Numbered from the stretch's first letter, positions 35,701-44,617 are shown. The stretch is 64,000 bases of DNA from Thalassotalea sp. PS06 (GCF_007197775.1 NZ_CP041638.1:3162001-3226000), one strand, 5' to 3'. A program made the numbers and translations. Notes: generated by a model not told the origin, from the letters alone.

Positions 35701-35936
35701 ACAGATTCAAGCGCCTCTTCGACTTTAATGGTGATCCCTTCTTCCACTTCTTGTGGCGCAGCGCCTGGATACACAGCCTGATAACGTAACCAATTTATTT
35801 CAATTTGCGGGAATATTTGTTTGCGGATGGTGCCCATGGTAAGCAGACCACCGATGATGATCACCGCCATTAATAGATTCGCCGCAACCGGGTTACGTGC
35901 AAACCAGGCAATTAAACCGTTTTTGGTATCATCCAT
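32721..35936 (-). CDS. RND efflux transporter, inner-membrane pump subunit
   Basis: 1071 residues, AcrB/MexB-like size. An N-terminal helix (NPVAANLLMAVIIIGGLLTM) is followed by two large periplasmic loops and twelve membrane helices. TM4 contains GIVVDDAIVMGE, whose two Asp residues are the proton-relay pair of this superfamily, and GVVVNDSLVMIDYVN is the matching TM10 stretch. Exports hydrophobic compounds or lipids with proton antiport. It starts within the stop of the adaptor gene (TAATG), so the two are coupled. No outer-membrane channel gene is adjacent. Confidence 0.93.
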   Translation of the reverse strand: MDDTKNGLIAWFARNPVAANLLMAVIIIGGLLTMGTIRKQIFPQIEINWLRYQAVYPGAAPQEVEEGITIKVEEALESVPGLERTITYSGRNLSNGWFRVDDSYDAQVVLEEVKSQIDSISTFPAGMERPTVERIKMEQEVLNISLYGDLTQVQLKELGRKIHDEIRQLPLVNITEFNSGLNYEIAIEVSKDKLRAYNLSFSDVANAVRNWSRNMSAGQIRAENGYINLRVENQAYVGQEFESLPLITLEDGSKILLGDIATVIDGFEQGIQYSRFNGKNAVSFEVKAAHDQSITDIADVVNNYIAAKQKTLPAGVNLESWVDLTEYLEERLDMMISNLASGAILVFIMLALFLRIRLAFWVMMGLPVCFLGTLLFMPMSFINVTISLTSLFAFIMVLGIVVDDAIVMGESAHSEVEKSGNSIESVIRGVKRVAMPATFGVLTTIAAFMPFVIADGPQAAWGQAIGMVVVLCLIFSLIESKLILPSHLASMKTKVHNPRNPFDVIRLKIDTGLKSFITNIYRPMLVKTVEYRYALVCLFIAFIMVCVGLFNGGLVRSTGMPKIPHDFPRVNLEMNLDASEQATLNAARAIEQSLLEVDRQLEQEYGSKMIDVMLVYLRDRTRAGITVKLVRPEERPLTTFEVAERWRANLPVIPGVKELDIQDTLFGSDMDDGDISFRLESQDDQQLLGASKALKDKLNTLVGVSDVNDSRMDSAKEVQFDLKPLAYSLGLTLADVAQQVGYSFYGLEAQRILRNGEEIKVMVRYPLEQRSSIGHVDDVMIKAPNGAEVPLSEIADIRIVDGVNQIRRENGNRTINVWAKVDSFQAEPFQIAKDIRENFIPELRKRYPGLKSELGGQIQEEIDSRRSLMRDTGITLLIIFSLLAIPLRSYSQPIIIMSVIPFGFIGAVIGHMIHGLDLSTFSFFGLIAAAGVVVNDSLVMIDYVNKARAAGFSAAKAVVEAGCKRFRAILLTSLTTFIGLVPIMLETSMQAKMVVPMAISLAYGVLFATVVTLILIPCLYIVFEDIGRLFKGMIAWFKGEDGKSADAVEPEREAVSETGSSNYEPSAKDWQ

Positions 35937-37126
35937 TAGTTAGCTCCCAAAGCGACTTGAGTTTCACTATCATCAGTTTCGCTCTCTAGTGGCTGGGAAG
36001 GTTCATCGGATAATAAGGCTAACTTCATGCCCGGAAGCGGGTAATCCATCGCCGACGTAATTATGCGATCGCCATTGTGTAGGCCTTGATTGACAACAAC
36101 TGATTTTCCTTGTTGACGCATAATTTTGATAGCACGATATTCGAGCTCATCATTATTGTTCATTATCGCGATTTTTTTATCCTGTACCAGGTGGCGCGGT
36201 ATGATTGCCGCATCACTAATTTTAATGCCTTCAATGGTGGCATTAAGATACGTGCCAAATTTGAGCGGTGTCTTGTCTTCCTTTAAGCCATAAGGGTCGT
36301 TCACCTCGACGACCAAATACGACATACGAGACTGATTATCGATAACACCTTCTGAACGAACTATCGTGCCTTGCCAGCTTGAGTCTTTCCCAACTTGATC
36401 TGACATCAAATTTACTGTGCTACCAACGCCCTGTTCATTGAGAAAACGTAATTGGTTGTTAGCCACAGGAAGCCGTATCTCACCGGTATCTACCGACATG
36501 ATGGTCCCCATTGGGTTACCCATACCAACAACTGCACCAAGCCCAACCGTACGATCAGAAATCAAGGCATGATAAGGGGCAATAATCTTCGTGCGATCAA
36601 GATTACGACGAGCACGTTTAACCGCAGCTTCCGCGGCTTTTACTCGTGCCATCTCCTGAGCCAACTGAGGTTTACGTAAGCTCAATTCTGTAGGCGAAGT
36701 ATCTTTAATACGCTGCCATTCGCGCTCGGCAACTTTACCCTGTGCTTTTTCCAGCTCCAGAGCCGCCTGCGCTGAGGCTAAGTTAGCTTCTGCATCCACT
36801 AATGCGGCTTCGTAGTCACTTGGGTCGATTTGCGCCAGTAACTGGCCTTTTTCAACAAATCCACCGCGCACGAAAGTATCGGATAGTTCAACTATCTGGC
36901 CACTCACCTGAGCGATAAGCTGGGTTTCATATTTAGGCAACATGACGCCATATGAAGAAACATCTAAAGACAGAGAGCCAAGTGTCACATCCTTGACGGC
37001 GACAATAGGAACCACCTCTTCCTGTGGTTTCTCTTCCGGTGGCTCACGCATACTGGAAAGCCCCATCAATGAGCCAACCCCAGCGACAATGATCACAATT
37101 GGAAGCATAATTCTTTTGATTTTCAC
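35936..37126 (-). CDS. RND efflux periplasmic adaptor (HlyD/MexA family)
   Basis: About 396 residues from a GTG at 37126 that has GAGG seven bases upstream and gives an N-terminal signal-anchor (KIKRIMLPIVIIVAGVGSLMG). A longer ATG start at 37162 adds 12 residues without a ribosome site. Domains in order are a lipoyl-like half (VSGQIVELSDTFVRGGFVEKGQLLAQIDPSDYEAAL), a coiled-coil hairpin rich in Ala, Glu and Lys, the second lipoyl half (RTKIIAPYHALISDRTVGLGAVV) and a beta-barrel. It links the pump to an outer-membrane channel. Confidence 0.9.
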   Translation of the reverse strand: MKIKRIMLPIVIIVAGVGSLMGLSSMREPPEEKPQEEVVPIVAVKDVTLGSLSLDVSSYGVMLPKYETQLIAQVSGQIVELSDTFVRGGFVEKGQLLAQIDPSDYEAALVDAEANLASAQAALELEKAQGKVAEREWQRIKDTSPTELSLRKPQLAQEMARVKAAEAAVKRARRNLDRTKIIAPYHALISDRTVGLGAVVGMGNPMGTIMSVDTGEIRLPVANNQLRFLNEQGVGSTVNLMSDQVGKDSSWQGTIVRSEGVIDNQSRMSYLVVEVNDPYGLKEDKTPLKFGTYLNATIEGIKISDAAIIPRHLVQDKKIAIMNNNDELEYRAIKIMRQQGKSVVVNQGLHNGDRIITSAMDYPLPGMKLALLSDEPSQPLESETDDSETQVALGAN

Positions 37127-37447
37127 GATAAAACCTCGGTATTCGGGCAATTTTCTGCGCACTATGTTACTTATTTGTAGTCAAATGTAACCGACAATTG
37201 TGTAAACACTTGTAACAAGTCATTACAGTTTGTGTGGAAATTAGGTAACAAGCTGGTTTTAAAGGGAAAACAATAAACAATTAAATTGTATTAAGATTTC
37301 ATATTGAACGTTAAAATTCGCTCAATTTTGGAAAAAAGCCGATTAAAATCGTTTATCAGCCAAGTTCGATAAATTTCTCAATCAAACTCATGATAATCCC
37401 AATATCTTTCAATTGCCCCCGAGGAAATTGATTTCCTGTTCCGGTAA

Positions 37448-37722
37448 TACCAATCCCACTAAGTTTGTGCACAACTCAGAGTTAGGGCCGAGGTTCATTT
37501 GCAACATAGATTTTATTGATATAGTCATTCTATATTGATGAAATATAGGGCAGTAAATGGGCCTCTCACTAACTCCCTACGGGTGAGTTTTATAGGCGTT
37601 TATCCCGCGTTACTGATTTTGGCTAATTTTGAGTTAATGGAATAACCATTCTCTGCAATCAAAGCCTTGTCTAAAAGCCTTTAAATTCTCACTGAGTGAG
37701 CAATAATTTAATGGGATTGGTA
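37448..37722 (-). mobile_element. MITE-like inverted-repeat element, copy B (275 bp)
   Basis: Read on the plus strand it starts TACCAATCCCACTAAG and ends ATGGGATTGGTA. It is flanked by TAA on both sides (37445-37447 and 37723-37725) and is inverted relative to copies A and D. It lies 54 bp before the TerB-like gene start and fills most of the gap between that gene and the RND operon. The remaining gap 37127-37447 is AT-rich and should hold the RND operon promoter. Confidence 0.85.
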
Positions 37723-37776
37723 TAAAAAGTGCTAGATTTAACTTATTCGGATCTATTTTGCGCAATATGGGGAATC

Positions 37777-38223
37777 ATGCTTACTCGGGTACGTGTATTT
37801 TTAAAAAGTCTTAATCAGGACAGTGTCGTTAATCAGGTACTTTCTCTGGAAGTCGCGACAGCAGTACTGCTGTTCGAAGTCATCCGTGCCGATGAAGAGT
37901 ATACCGATGAAGAAAAGAAATACTGCCAGAAAATGCTAATGGCACAATTTGGCCTGGGGCGTGATGAAGTTGATGCCATTCTTGCCGCTGCAGAAGATGA
38001 AGCTTTTCACGCCACTGACTACTATCGCTATACCAGTTTGGTGAACAAACATTTTACCCTGGGGCAACGCATCGAAATTGTCGAAAAGCTTTGGCAACTG
38101 GCCTACAGTGACGGCAAATTGGATGCCATTGAAGAACATACTATTCGCAAAATTGCCGATTTATTGCATTTAAACCATCAGGAATACATTCAAACTAAGC
38201 TTACAGTGCAAAATGCTAGCTAG
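37777..38223 (+). CDS. TerB family (TerB/DjlA-N-like) protein
   Basis: About 148 residues from the ATG at 37777; an in-frame GTG at 37729 would add 16 residues just next to the MITE and is less likely. The all-helical TerB domain is recognisable from EVATAVLLFEVIRADEEYTDEEKKYCQKMLMAQFGLGRDEVDAILA and IEIVEKLWQLAYSDGKLDAIEEHTIRKIADLLHL, with repeated acidic D-x-E clusters that in relatives bind metal. Cytoplasmic; no precise role. The MITE copy just upstream may supply or interrupt its promoter. Confidence 0.78.
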   Translation: MLTRVRVFLKSLNQDSVVNQVLSLEVATAVLLFEVIRADEEYTDEEKKYCQKMLMAQFGLGRDEVDAILAAAEDEAFHATDYYRYTSLVNKHFTLGQRIEIVEKLWQLAYSDGKLDAIEEHTIRKIADLLHLNHQEYIQTKLTVQNAS

Positions 38224-38322
38224 GTGCTAGCAATGTTTTTATGGTTCTTTGGTAGGCACGCTGTGTTATGGCTGCTAAAATGTGCGCCTTTAAACCTATC
38301 CTATATCCTCTGAGTACTAAAC

Positions 38323-39168
38323 ATGGCTGAAGTCGGCAAAATTAACACCCTGAGAATCATTAAACTCACTGAAATTGGCGCCTATCTCGACGGCGCTGAA
38401 ACCGGGGAGATCCTGTTACCGACTCGCTACCTTACTGAATCTGCACAAGAAGGTCAGGATTTACAGGTATTTATTTATTACGACTCTAAAGACCGTTTAG
38501 TGGCAACCACAGAAATGCCTAAGGCCCAGCTTGAAGACTTTGCCTATTTAAAAGTGGTTCAGGTTAACAAGATGGGGGCGTTTCTCGATTGGGGATTACC
38601 AAAAGATTTGCTGGTTCCTTACAACCAGCAAAAAACTCGCATGGTTGTCGGTAAATCTTATCTGGTGAAAATCTATCGCGATCATTACACTGACCGCATT
38701 GCCGCTTCCAGTAAGCTGGATAAATTTCTCGATATCTGGCCCGCGCAATATGAAATCGGTGAACAAGTTGATTTGATCATTGCCACCAAAACCGATCTCG
38801 GTTTTAAAGCGATAGTCAACAACCGGCATTGGGGTTTGTTGTACGACAATGAAGTCTTTCAGCATTTACGCACGGGTCAGAAAATTAAAGGCTACATTAA
38901 AAACGTGCGAAGCGACGGCGCTATCGATTTGATTTTAACCCGCGGTGGTATCGCCAAAGTCAATGATTTCGCCCCGGCATTAATCGCGTATTTAAAAGCG
39001 CACAAAGGCTACTGCAACCTTCATGACAAAAGCAGTCCTGAAGAGATTAAACGGGCATTTGGTGTCAGTAAAAAAACGTTTAAATCGACCTTAGGAAACT
39101 TACTCAAACATAAAAAAGTAGAGTTACTCGAACAAGGATTTCGCCTAACCGATAAAGGCAATAAGTAA
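38323..39168 (+). CDS. CvfB-like S1 RNA-binding protein
   Basis: 281 residues matching the CvfB/YitL organisation: three S1-type beta-barrel domains (KINTLRIIKLTEIGAYLDG, AYLKVVQVNKMGAFLDWGLPKDLLVP, GFKAIVNNRHWGLLYDNEVFQHLRTGQKIKGYIKNVRSDGAIDL) and a C-terminal winged-helix segment (EIKRAFGVSKKTFKSTLGNLLKHKKVELLEQGFRLT). Probably an RNA-binding post-transcriptional regulator. Single gene with its own terminator. Confidence 0.88.
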   Translation: MAEVGKINTLRIIKLTEIGAYLDGAETGEILLPTRYLTESAQEGQDLQVFIYYDSKDRLVATTEMPKAQLEDFAYLKVVQVNKMGAFLDWGLPKDLLVPYNQQKTRMVVGKSYLVKIYRDHYTDRIAASSKLDKFLDIWPAQYEIGEQVDLIIATKTDLGFKAIVNNRHWGLLYDNEVFQHLRTGQKIKGYIKNVRSDGAIDLILTRGGIAKVNDFAPALIAYLKAHKGYCNLHDKSSPEEIKRAFGVSKKTFKSTLGNLLKHKKVELLEQGFRLTDKGNK

Positions 39169-39184
39169 GGATATAACCGGCACC

Positions 39185-39209
39185 AAGGCCTTGCTATTTT
39201 CAAGGCCTT
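39185..39209 (+). terminator. Terminator after the CvfB-like gene
   Basis: AAGGCCTTG / CAAGGCCTT, nine-base stem, seven-base loop, followed by ATTTG. Confidence 0.7.
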
Positions 39210-39338
39210 ATTTGAGACATTAGGCCCGATATTGGCGCCAACATTTACCCCCCATCAATAGAGTTTGTGCTTAAGTCAGACATACACAAATCGCTCTTCT
39301 ATACTAAAAAGACCTAATAACATTAATCAGGTCCAGAC

Positions 39339-39749
39339 ATGAAAAAACTTATTCTTGGTTTCAGTGTGTTACTGCTCAGTGCCGGTTGTCAGTCAACCGC
39401 TGATCAGACTCGTGAAAAAATGCGTTCCAAGGGCTACAGTAATAGCTACGCTGATGGGTTTGCCGACGGTTGTGAAAGCGGCAAGCAAGCAGGTGGCAGC
39501 TACTTCGACGAATTTCAAAAAGACATCAATCGATTCAATGCAGAGCAGGAATATGCGCAAGGTTGGTCTGACGCGTTTCGCCAATGTGAATTAAAAGAAG
39601 AAGCTGAATTGCGTCAACAACGGATGGCGATTGAATGGCAAAATATGGAAGACAGCCACAAAGACAATATTGAACATGAAGCTCTAAAAGGGCTGGAAAA
39701 CGTGGATACCAGTGAGCTGAAAAGCCTCGAGAAAAATGATCCCAATTAA
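39339..39749 (+). CDS. Hypothetical lipoprotein
   Basis: 136 residues with lipobox SAGC (MKKLILGFSVLLLSAGCQS). The mature part contains YADGFADGCESGKQAGG and a second related YAQGWSDAFRQCE, two G-W/F-x-D/A-G-like turns each with a Cys, then a Glu/Gln-rich helix. The paired pattern recalls short Gly-rich lipoprotein repeats, but no named family can be claimed. Monocistronic. Confidence 0.65.
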   Translation: MKKLILGFSVLLLSAGCQSTADQTREKMRSKGYSNSYADGFADGCESGKQAGGSYFDEFQKDINRFNAEQEYAQGWSDAFRQCELKEEAELRQQRMAIEWQNMEDSHKDNIEHEALKGLENVDTSELKSLEKNDPN

Positions 39750-39769
39750 CCCCCCTTTTGTTTAAACCG

Positions 39770-40366
39770 TTAGCTTGTGCTCCGCACGTTTAATACCTTA
39801 ACGTATTTAACTCCTATAATTATATTTAGTAGATAAACTACGATGACTAATGGCATTACGTAGTAGACATCTTCGAAAGTGAGCAACCTGAAAAAGACTC
39901 CGATCATAACCAGGCTTAGGATTGATGTCGTGATAAAACCGACATATTTCAGCCATCCCGAATATTGGCTAACAATCAGACCAATTCCAAGCACCCACAG
40001 TAAATTAGCGACGCTAAATATCCACAGAGCTATCTGAAAAAGCGTATTATACCCTTCCTGAGTTCTCGCTTCGGGATACCCGGCCAGCATCACCCCATAC
40101 ATAACAATATAAATGACATGAGCAATTGCTACTAAGTACCAAGAACTATTCTCTTTTGCAAAATGAAAAGACGACCAGGCTAAGGCAATTGCTGCTGTGA
40201 GCTCAAATCTCCAAATAGTCGCAACGAAATTCCAGTTTGACATCAATGCTTCCAATCGAATATCCCAATCTAGGGAGGTTGCATTTGCTTCTTCATAAGG
40301 GATTAACATCAAGACCACCATCAAAATTGATCCGAGTATAAAAGTGTAGCCAGCTGCCTTATCCAT
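39770..40366 (-). CDS. Hypothetical integral membrane protein
   Basis: 198 residues with about six hydrophobic helices: AAGYTFILGSILMVVLMLI, LTAAIALAWSSFHFA, LVAIAHVIYIVMYGVML, IALWIFSVANLLWVLGIGLIV, YVGFITTSILSLVMIGVFF and MPLVIVVYLLNIIIGV. No family assigned. Its end faces the lipoprotein gene 20 bp away. Codons look AT-rich. Confidence 0.6.
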   Translation of the reverse strand: MDKAAGYTFILGSILMVVLMLIPYEEANATSLDWDIRLEALMSNWNFVATIWRFELTAAIALAWSSFHFAKENSSWYLVAIAHVIYIVMYGVMLAGYPEARTQEGYNTLFQIALWIFSVANLLWVLGIGLIVSQYSGWLKYVGFITTSILSLVMIGVFFRLLTFEDVYYVMPLVIVVYLLNIIIGVKYVKVLNVRSTS

Positions 40367-40474
40367 TTTAATTCTTCCCTAAGCATTAGTGTGGTTAATA
40401 AATACCTTAGCCTCTTCAATTAGTTATCGCAATTCAATATAGAGATACTCAATTTCTTTATAACTATAAAACAA

Positions 40475-40498
40475 CAAAGGCACCCAGAGGTGCCTTTG
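40475..40498 (-). terminator. Terminator after the TonB-dependent receptor gene
   Basis: Ten-base stem CAAAGGCACC / GGTGCCTTTG with a four-base loop; on the minus strand it is followed by TTGTTTT. Confidence 0.8.
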
Positions 40499-40516
40499 AA
40501 AAGAGAGGTTTAGAGG

Positions 40517-43009
40517 TTAAAAGCGCGCTCTTACCCCTAATGTGATACCACGGCCAGGGAGTGGTGCAATGTCTTTTAAGAAGGATGAATGCACTCGAGC
40601 TTCGGTATCAAACACATTGTCGACCTTCAAAAACAGCACCGTATCATCACCAATACCATCTAAGTAATAGTTTGCATGCAAATCTACCATGGTATAACTA
40701 TCGGTTTCGGTCTCAAGTGAGGCAAGCTGATCCTGCTCAAAATAATGGGTTACGTTCACACCGGTTTCAAAATTGCTCGCCTGATATTGTAAACCACCAC
40801 CGATACGCATTGGAGGAATACGGGGCAGATTACCACCATCAGCAAGCTTGGCGCGAATATAGTCGGTAAAGACGTTCACTTTTAACGGTTCACTGACCTG
40901 ATAAACCATTTCCGCTTCGAAACCATACATATCCACGTCGTCCTGACGGTATACAAAGATAGGCAGGCCTTCTTCGTCATGGTCGTGCTCTTCCATTTCC
41001 GCTTCTGCGTGCTCTTCTGATTCATGTTCCTCATGCTCTTCGTGGCCATGGTCATGAATACCACTATCTTCAAACAGCAAGCCTGTATCCTGTTGATAAT
41101 AGAAATCTTCAGAATGGTTGTAAAATACGCTTGCAACAAAACCGAAATCGCCCGAGAACTTGCGCCAGGTTAAGTCAAGATTGTAAGAGGTTTCAACATT
41201 TACATCCTGATCGGACAATTCAATATGATAGCCGTCAGCTTCTTCGTGTAATTCATAAAGCGCACCTAACTCAAAGCTGTTGGTGCCGATGTGTGGGCCG
41301 TTAGAAAATAGCTCTGCGGCTGAAGGTGCACGTTGTGAAAATGCAAATGAAAGGCCCAGGTTATAACCTGGCTGGTAATCCCATACCAAGCCAACCGAAG
41401 CACTAATCGGCATGAAATCTTGCTTGGCAAGTTCAAACTCCTCGTGCTCTTCATGCTCAGAGAGCCCTTCCATCTCATGCTCGTGTTCGACATGCTCGTC
41501 ATGGCCGTGGACAGGCTCAAGCGTTACATGTTCAATACGAGCTCCCAACTGCAATAAAACATCACCAAAGTGTTTTTCTTCTAACCAGGCAAATGCCAGA
41601 GTGTCGGTTTTTGATGGTGGTGTGAATGCTTCTGCACCCAATGCCTCAAAATCTGATTGCTTATAATGCAACGTCCAGGCACCTTTAAAACCGTTGTACT
41701 CCCGGTGATATAAATCGACTTTAGCTTCCCAAAGTTGGTTTTTAAAAGTTGTACCGACTTCACCGTCCTCTATTTCCTGATGCTGATAATCCGTGTAAGA
41801 GACTTTTGAAGCAACACGGTTAAGGAAATTATCGTCAAAACGAAGGTCACTTAGCATCTGGAAGCGATCCTGAGTTAAATCACCAAATACCGATTCCTCT
41901 TCGTGCTCTTCATGACCTGCTTCCATGCCCACCTCTTCTTCATGCTCTGCATGTTCTTCGTGACCATGGGAATGCCCCGGGATGCCATAGATGCGGTCGG
42001 TACGACCGTATGAAAAGCCAACAAAACCATTATCGAGAAGATAGCTTGCACCTAAAGTGAAACCTTTGGCATCGTTGGAGCTATTTGTAAGACGACCACT
42101 TTCTTCATGTTCTTCATGACCTTCTTCAGCGTGTTCTTCATGCTCGTCATGTTCAAGCTCTGCCGGACCCGGAATTTTATAGTCATTTGCTTCACGCCAG
42201 AAACCATCGAAGTGAATCGCAAAAGAATCAGTACCAGTGTTGATATCAATCGTCGCTAAATCTTCGTCGGCAACCGTATTGTGCTGCAAAGAGAAACCGA
42301 CGCTCTGTTCTAACTGAGTTGGAACACGCTGATCTACTACGTTGACAACACCGCCGATAGCACCACTGCCATAAAATAAGGTCGCTGGGCCTCGTAACAC
42401 TTCTATTTGCGTAGCGGTTGTTGTTTCTGTTGAAACAATATGGTCAGGTCCAACACGTGATGCATCGCCTGCATCGAGACCGTTTTGGGTAATCAATACT
42501 CTTGGACCATCGAGACCACGAATGATTGGGCTACTGGAAACCGGTCCAAAGTATGTAGAGTGAACACCCACCTCATATTTCAGAGTTTCACCCAAAGTAG
42601 ACGCCTGCTTTAGTCGCAATTCGTCAGCACTCAACACGTTAACAGGTAAAGCTGACTCGATAGTTGATGTGTGTAATGGTGTCGCATAAACATCTACAAC
42701 ATCCATTACAGAAGGAGTCAAAGTAACGACAACATTGCCAACGTCACTATCGCCAACATTAATGCTTTGATTTTTATGGACAAAATATGGAGCTTCCACA
42801 TGCAACTCTGCGGCACCGTCGGCTACATCATTGAGACTGAACATCCCATTAGCGTCGGTAACAACGCGGTTTTGTCGAATACTGACTTCCGCATTTGCAA
42901 TACCATTGCCCGTGCTATCTACAACTTTACCTGAAATTGTTGCAGCCCATGCCGGAGTAGCAACTGACAAGGCCAACGCTGTGGCCGTATATAAGCGATT
43001 TAAACGCAT
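40517..43009 (-). CDS. TonB-dependent outer membrane receptor with His/Glu-rich loops (zinc-type)
   Basis: 830 residues. Signal peptide ending TPAWA, an N-terminal carboxypeptidase-regulatory-like domain (ISGKVVDSTGNGIANAEVSIRQ), the plug (NVLSADELRLKQASTLGETLKYEVGVHSTYFGPVSSSPIIRGLDGPRVL), then a 22-strand barrel ending in RARF. Four or more barrel loops consist of His, Glu and Asp runs (for example HDEHEEHAEEGHEEHEE, HGHEEHAEHEEE, HDEHVEHEHEME, HGHEEHEEHESEEHAEAEME), as in zinc receptors of the ZnuD kind. Transport of zinc is inferred. A small His/Cys protein gene and a Zur-like box lie upstream. Confidence 0.87.
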   Translation of the reverse strand: MRLNRLYTATALALSVATPAWAATISGKVVDSTGNGIANAEVSIRQNRVVTDANGMFSLNDVADGAAELHVEAPYFVHKNQSINVGDSDVGNVVVTLTPSVMDVVDVYATPLHTSTIESALPVNVLSADELRLKQASTLGETLKYEVGVHSTYFGPVSSSPIIRGLDGPRVLITQNGLDAGDASRVGPDHIVSTETTTATQIEVLRGPATLFYGSGAIGGVVNVVDQRVPTQLEQSVGFSLQHNTVADEDLATIDINTGTDSFAIHFDGFWREANDYKIPGPAELEHDEHEEHAEEGHEEHEESGRLTNSSNDAKGFTLGASYLLDNGFVGFSYGRTDRIYGIPGHSHGHEEHAEHEEEVGMEAGHEEHEEESVFGDLTQDRFQMLSDLRFDDNFLNRVASKVSYTDYQHQEIEDGEVGTTFKNQLWEAKVDLYHREYNGFKGAWTLHYKQSDFEALGAEAFTPPSKTDTLAFAWLEEKHFGDVLLQLGARIEHVTLEPVHGHDEHVEHEHEMEGLSEHEEHEEFELAKQDFMPISASVGLVWDYQPGYNLGLSFAFSQRAPSAAELFSNGPHIGTNSFELGALYELHEEADGYHIELSDQDVNVETSYNLDLTWRKFSGDFGFVASVFYNHSEDFYYQQDTGLLFEDSGIHDHGHEEHEEHESEEHAEAEMEEHDHDEEGLPIFVYRQDDVDMYGFEAEMVYQVSEPLKVNVFTDYIRAKLADGGNLPRIPPMRIGGGLQYQASNFETGVNVTHYFEQDQLASLETETDSYTMVDLHANYYLDGIGDDTVLFLKVDNVFDTEARVHSSFLKDIAPLPGRGITLGVRARF

Positions 43010-43141
43010 AATAAATCCTGAAATAGAAAAATGAGGTCTTAGGTATCGTCAGCGATCATCGACTGCAGAAAACCTGCAGCAATTAGCACAATTAACTTTT
43101 ATTGTTTGAGACAAAATTATGACGAACCCGATTAACGATAA

Positions 43142-43456
43142 TCAGGATTGAGCTGGGGGACCCCGACAGGTACCAGTACGGCAAATAGCAGAATTGTAGA
43201 AGGTTTGATGCACAGCAATCAGTTGTGGCGTTATCGCGGTGCCCGTTTGCTCGAGGCGCGGATTGCCAGGCTCGTCATCGTCCATCGCGAACTGCCAGCA
43301 TATATGACAGTGCATGTGATTAGACTGAGCATCATGGCTGGCCTGATGCTGGGTAATAAACAATAAAGCAAATAAAAACAAACCAATAAGCACATAGCCC
43401 TTACCCTTATGAGTAGAGGCTTGTAAATTGAATTTTTGCGTTATTATCGCAGTCAC
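43142..43456 (-). CDS. Small membrane-anchored His/Cys protein upstream of the zinc-type receptor
   Basis: About 104 residues from a GTG at 43456 with GAGA six bases upstream; an ATG at 43507 would add 17 residues. There is one hydrophobic helix (GYVLIGLFLFALLFITQ) and then HQASHDAQSNHMHCHICWQFAMDDDE, a cluster of five His and two Cys that could bind a metal, and ICRTGTCRGPPAQS at the end. It resembles the small DUF2946-like proteins often placed before metal TonB receptors. It is transcribed with the receptor gene 132 bp downstream. Confidence 0.65.
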   Translation of the reverse strand: MTAIITQKFNLQASTHKGKGYVLIGLFLFALLFITQHQASHDAQSNHMHCHICWQFAMDDDEPGNPRLEQTGTAITPQLIAVHQTFYNSAICRTGTCRGPPAQS

Positions 43457-43532
43457 GTTTATCTCGTTTTGATAGCTGGCACTTGATTTATCGCCCCTTT
43501 GAGGCACCTAGAAAACAGCTTAATACATATTC

Positions 43533-43549
43533 GTGTTACATTATCACAC
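43533..43549 (-). promoter_or_regulatory. Candidate Zur box
   Basis: GTGTTACATTATCACAC is a dyad (GTGTnAnAnTnTnACAC) and resembles the AT-centred Zur operators of gammaproteobacteria (type TGTTATAnTATnACA). It lies 77 bp upstream of the small His/Cys protein start, in the gap shared with the divergent crotonase gene. Identification is by eye only. Confidence 0.5.
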
Positions 43550-43671
43550 TTATTTGCGGTTAATAACAAGCCCAAGCCAGATATTTGCTAAAGTTTTCCT
43601 GCCTATACTCATCGGTCCAGTCGTGATAGGTTTATTTTAATTACGAAATACTTCCAGTTAGCAGGTTAATT

Positions 43672-44514
43672 ATGAGCGCAACGGAAAATATAGACCAAAT
43701 CAAAAGTAATCTTAGATCGCCGGTAGATCTAACCATTAAAGATGATATTGCCTATGTCACCCTCAATCGTCCGGAAAAGTTGAATGCCCTGGATTTAGCG
43801 ACGTTTAAATCATTGGCAGGTATTGCTCGAACGTTGCGAAAAGATCGCTTCATTCGTGGTGTTATCCTGCAAGGTGTTGGTCAGGACTTTTGCAGTGGCC
43901 TTGATGTGAAGTCGATGATGAAAGACAAAAGCGCGATGGTGACTCTGCTTAAAAAACTATTACCCGGTTCTTCGAATCTCGCCCAACAGGTCAGCAGTAA
44001 TTGGCGAAAAGTGCCGGTACCGGTAATTGCCGTTATCCAAGGCCGTTGTTGGGGCGGTGGTTTGCAAATTGCACTCGGCGCCGATTTTCGCTTTGTTACC
44101 CCGGACGCCACTCTGGCAGTGATGGAAAGCAAATGGGGATTGATCCCTGATATGGCCGGCAATATGGTGCTTCGAGAAATCCTTCCAAAAGATCAGGCCT
44201 TACGCCTGGCGCTAACCGCGGATCCAATTTCTGCCGATGAAGCGATGAAGATGAACCTGGTTACGCAAGTATCTGAAGATCCTTTGCAGGATGCAGAAGT
44301 GTTGCTCGCTGAGCTAAAAGCCAAGTCTCCGGATGCGTTGGGGGCGATAAAACGTCTTTATACCCGCAACTGGCAAAGCCCTGACAGGAAAATGCTGATG
44401 ATGGAAACCTGGTATCAAATTAAAATTATCTTAGGTGAAAATCAGCGCCGCGCGGTAAAACAGCAACTGGATCCTGAAAATGCTAAGCCATACTTTCCCA
44501 GAGGCCGCTGGTAA
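43672..44514 (+). CDS. Enoyl-CoA hydratase/isomerase (crotonase) family protein
   Basis: 280 residues. Crotonase fold with VTLNRPEKLNALD early, oxyanion-hole segments LQGVGQDFCSGLDVKSM and VIAVIQGRCWGGGLQIALGADFRFVTPDATLAVMESKWGLIPDM, where the Glu is at the expected catalytic place. A late ALRLALTADPISADEAMKMNLV follows. Acts on acyl-CoA thioesters, probably in fatty-acid oxidation; the substrate is not specified by the sequence. Monocistronic. Confidence 0.87.
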   Translation: MSATENIDQIKSNLRSPVDLTIKDDIAYVTLNRPEKLNALDLATFKSLAGIARTLRKDRFIRGVILQGVGQDFCSGLDVKSMMKDKSAMVTLLKKLLPGSSNLAQQVSSNWRKVPVPVIAVIQGRCWGGGLQIALGADFRFVTPDATLAVMESKWGLIPDMAGNMVLREILPKDQALRLALTADPISADEAMKMNLVTQVSEDPLQDAEVLLAELKAKSPDALGAIKRLYTRNWQSPDRKMLMMETWYQIKIILGENQRRAVKQQLDPENAKPYFPRGRW

Positions 44515-44617
44515 CCTACGAAAAATCATTCCTTCACTTGGCATCTAATTCACTGTAAAAGCCTGTGTTTTCTAACTGCTATAGTTAGATGTACGTTAAA
44601 CAGACGGGCTTTTAATT

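Noticed and set aside
40882..42249. Several 60-100 residue frames opposite or within the TonB receptor gene
   Set aside because: Shadows created by the His/Glu codon runs (CAT, GAA) of the receptor; no independent signals.
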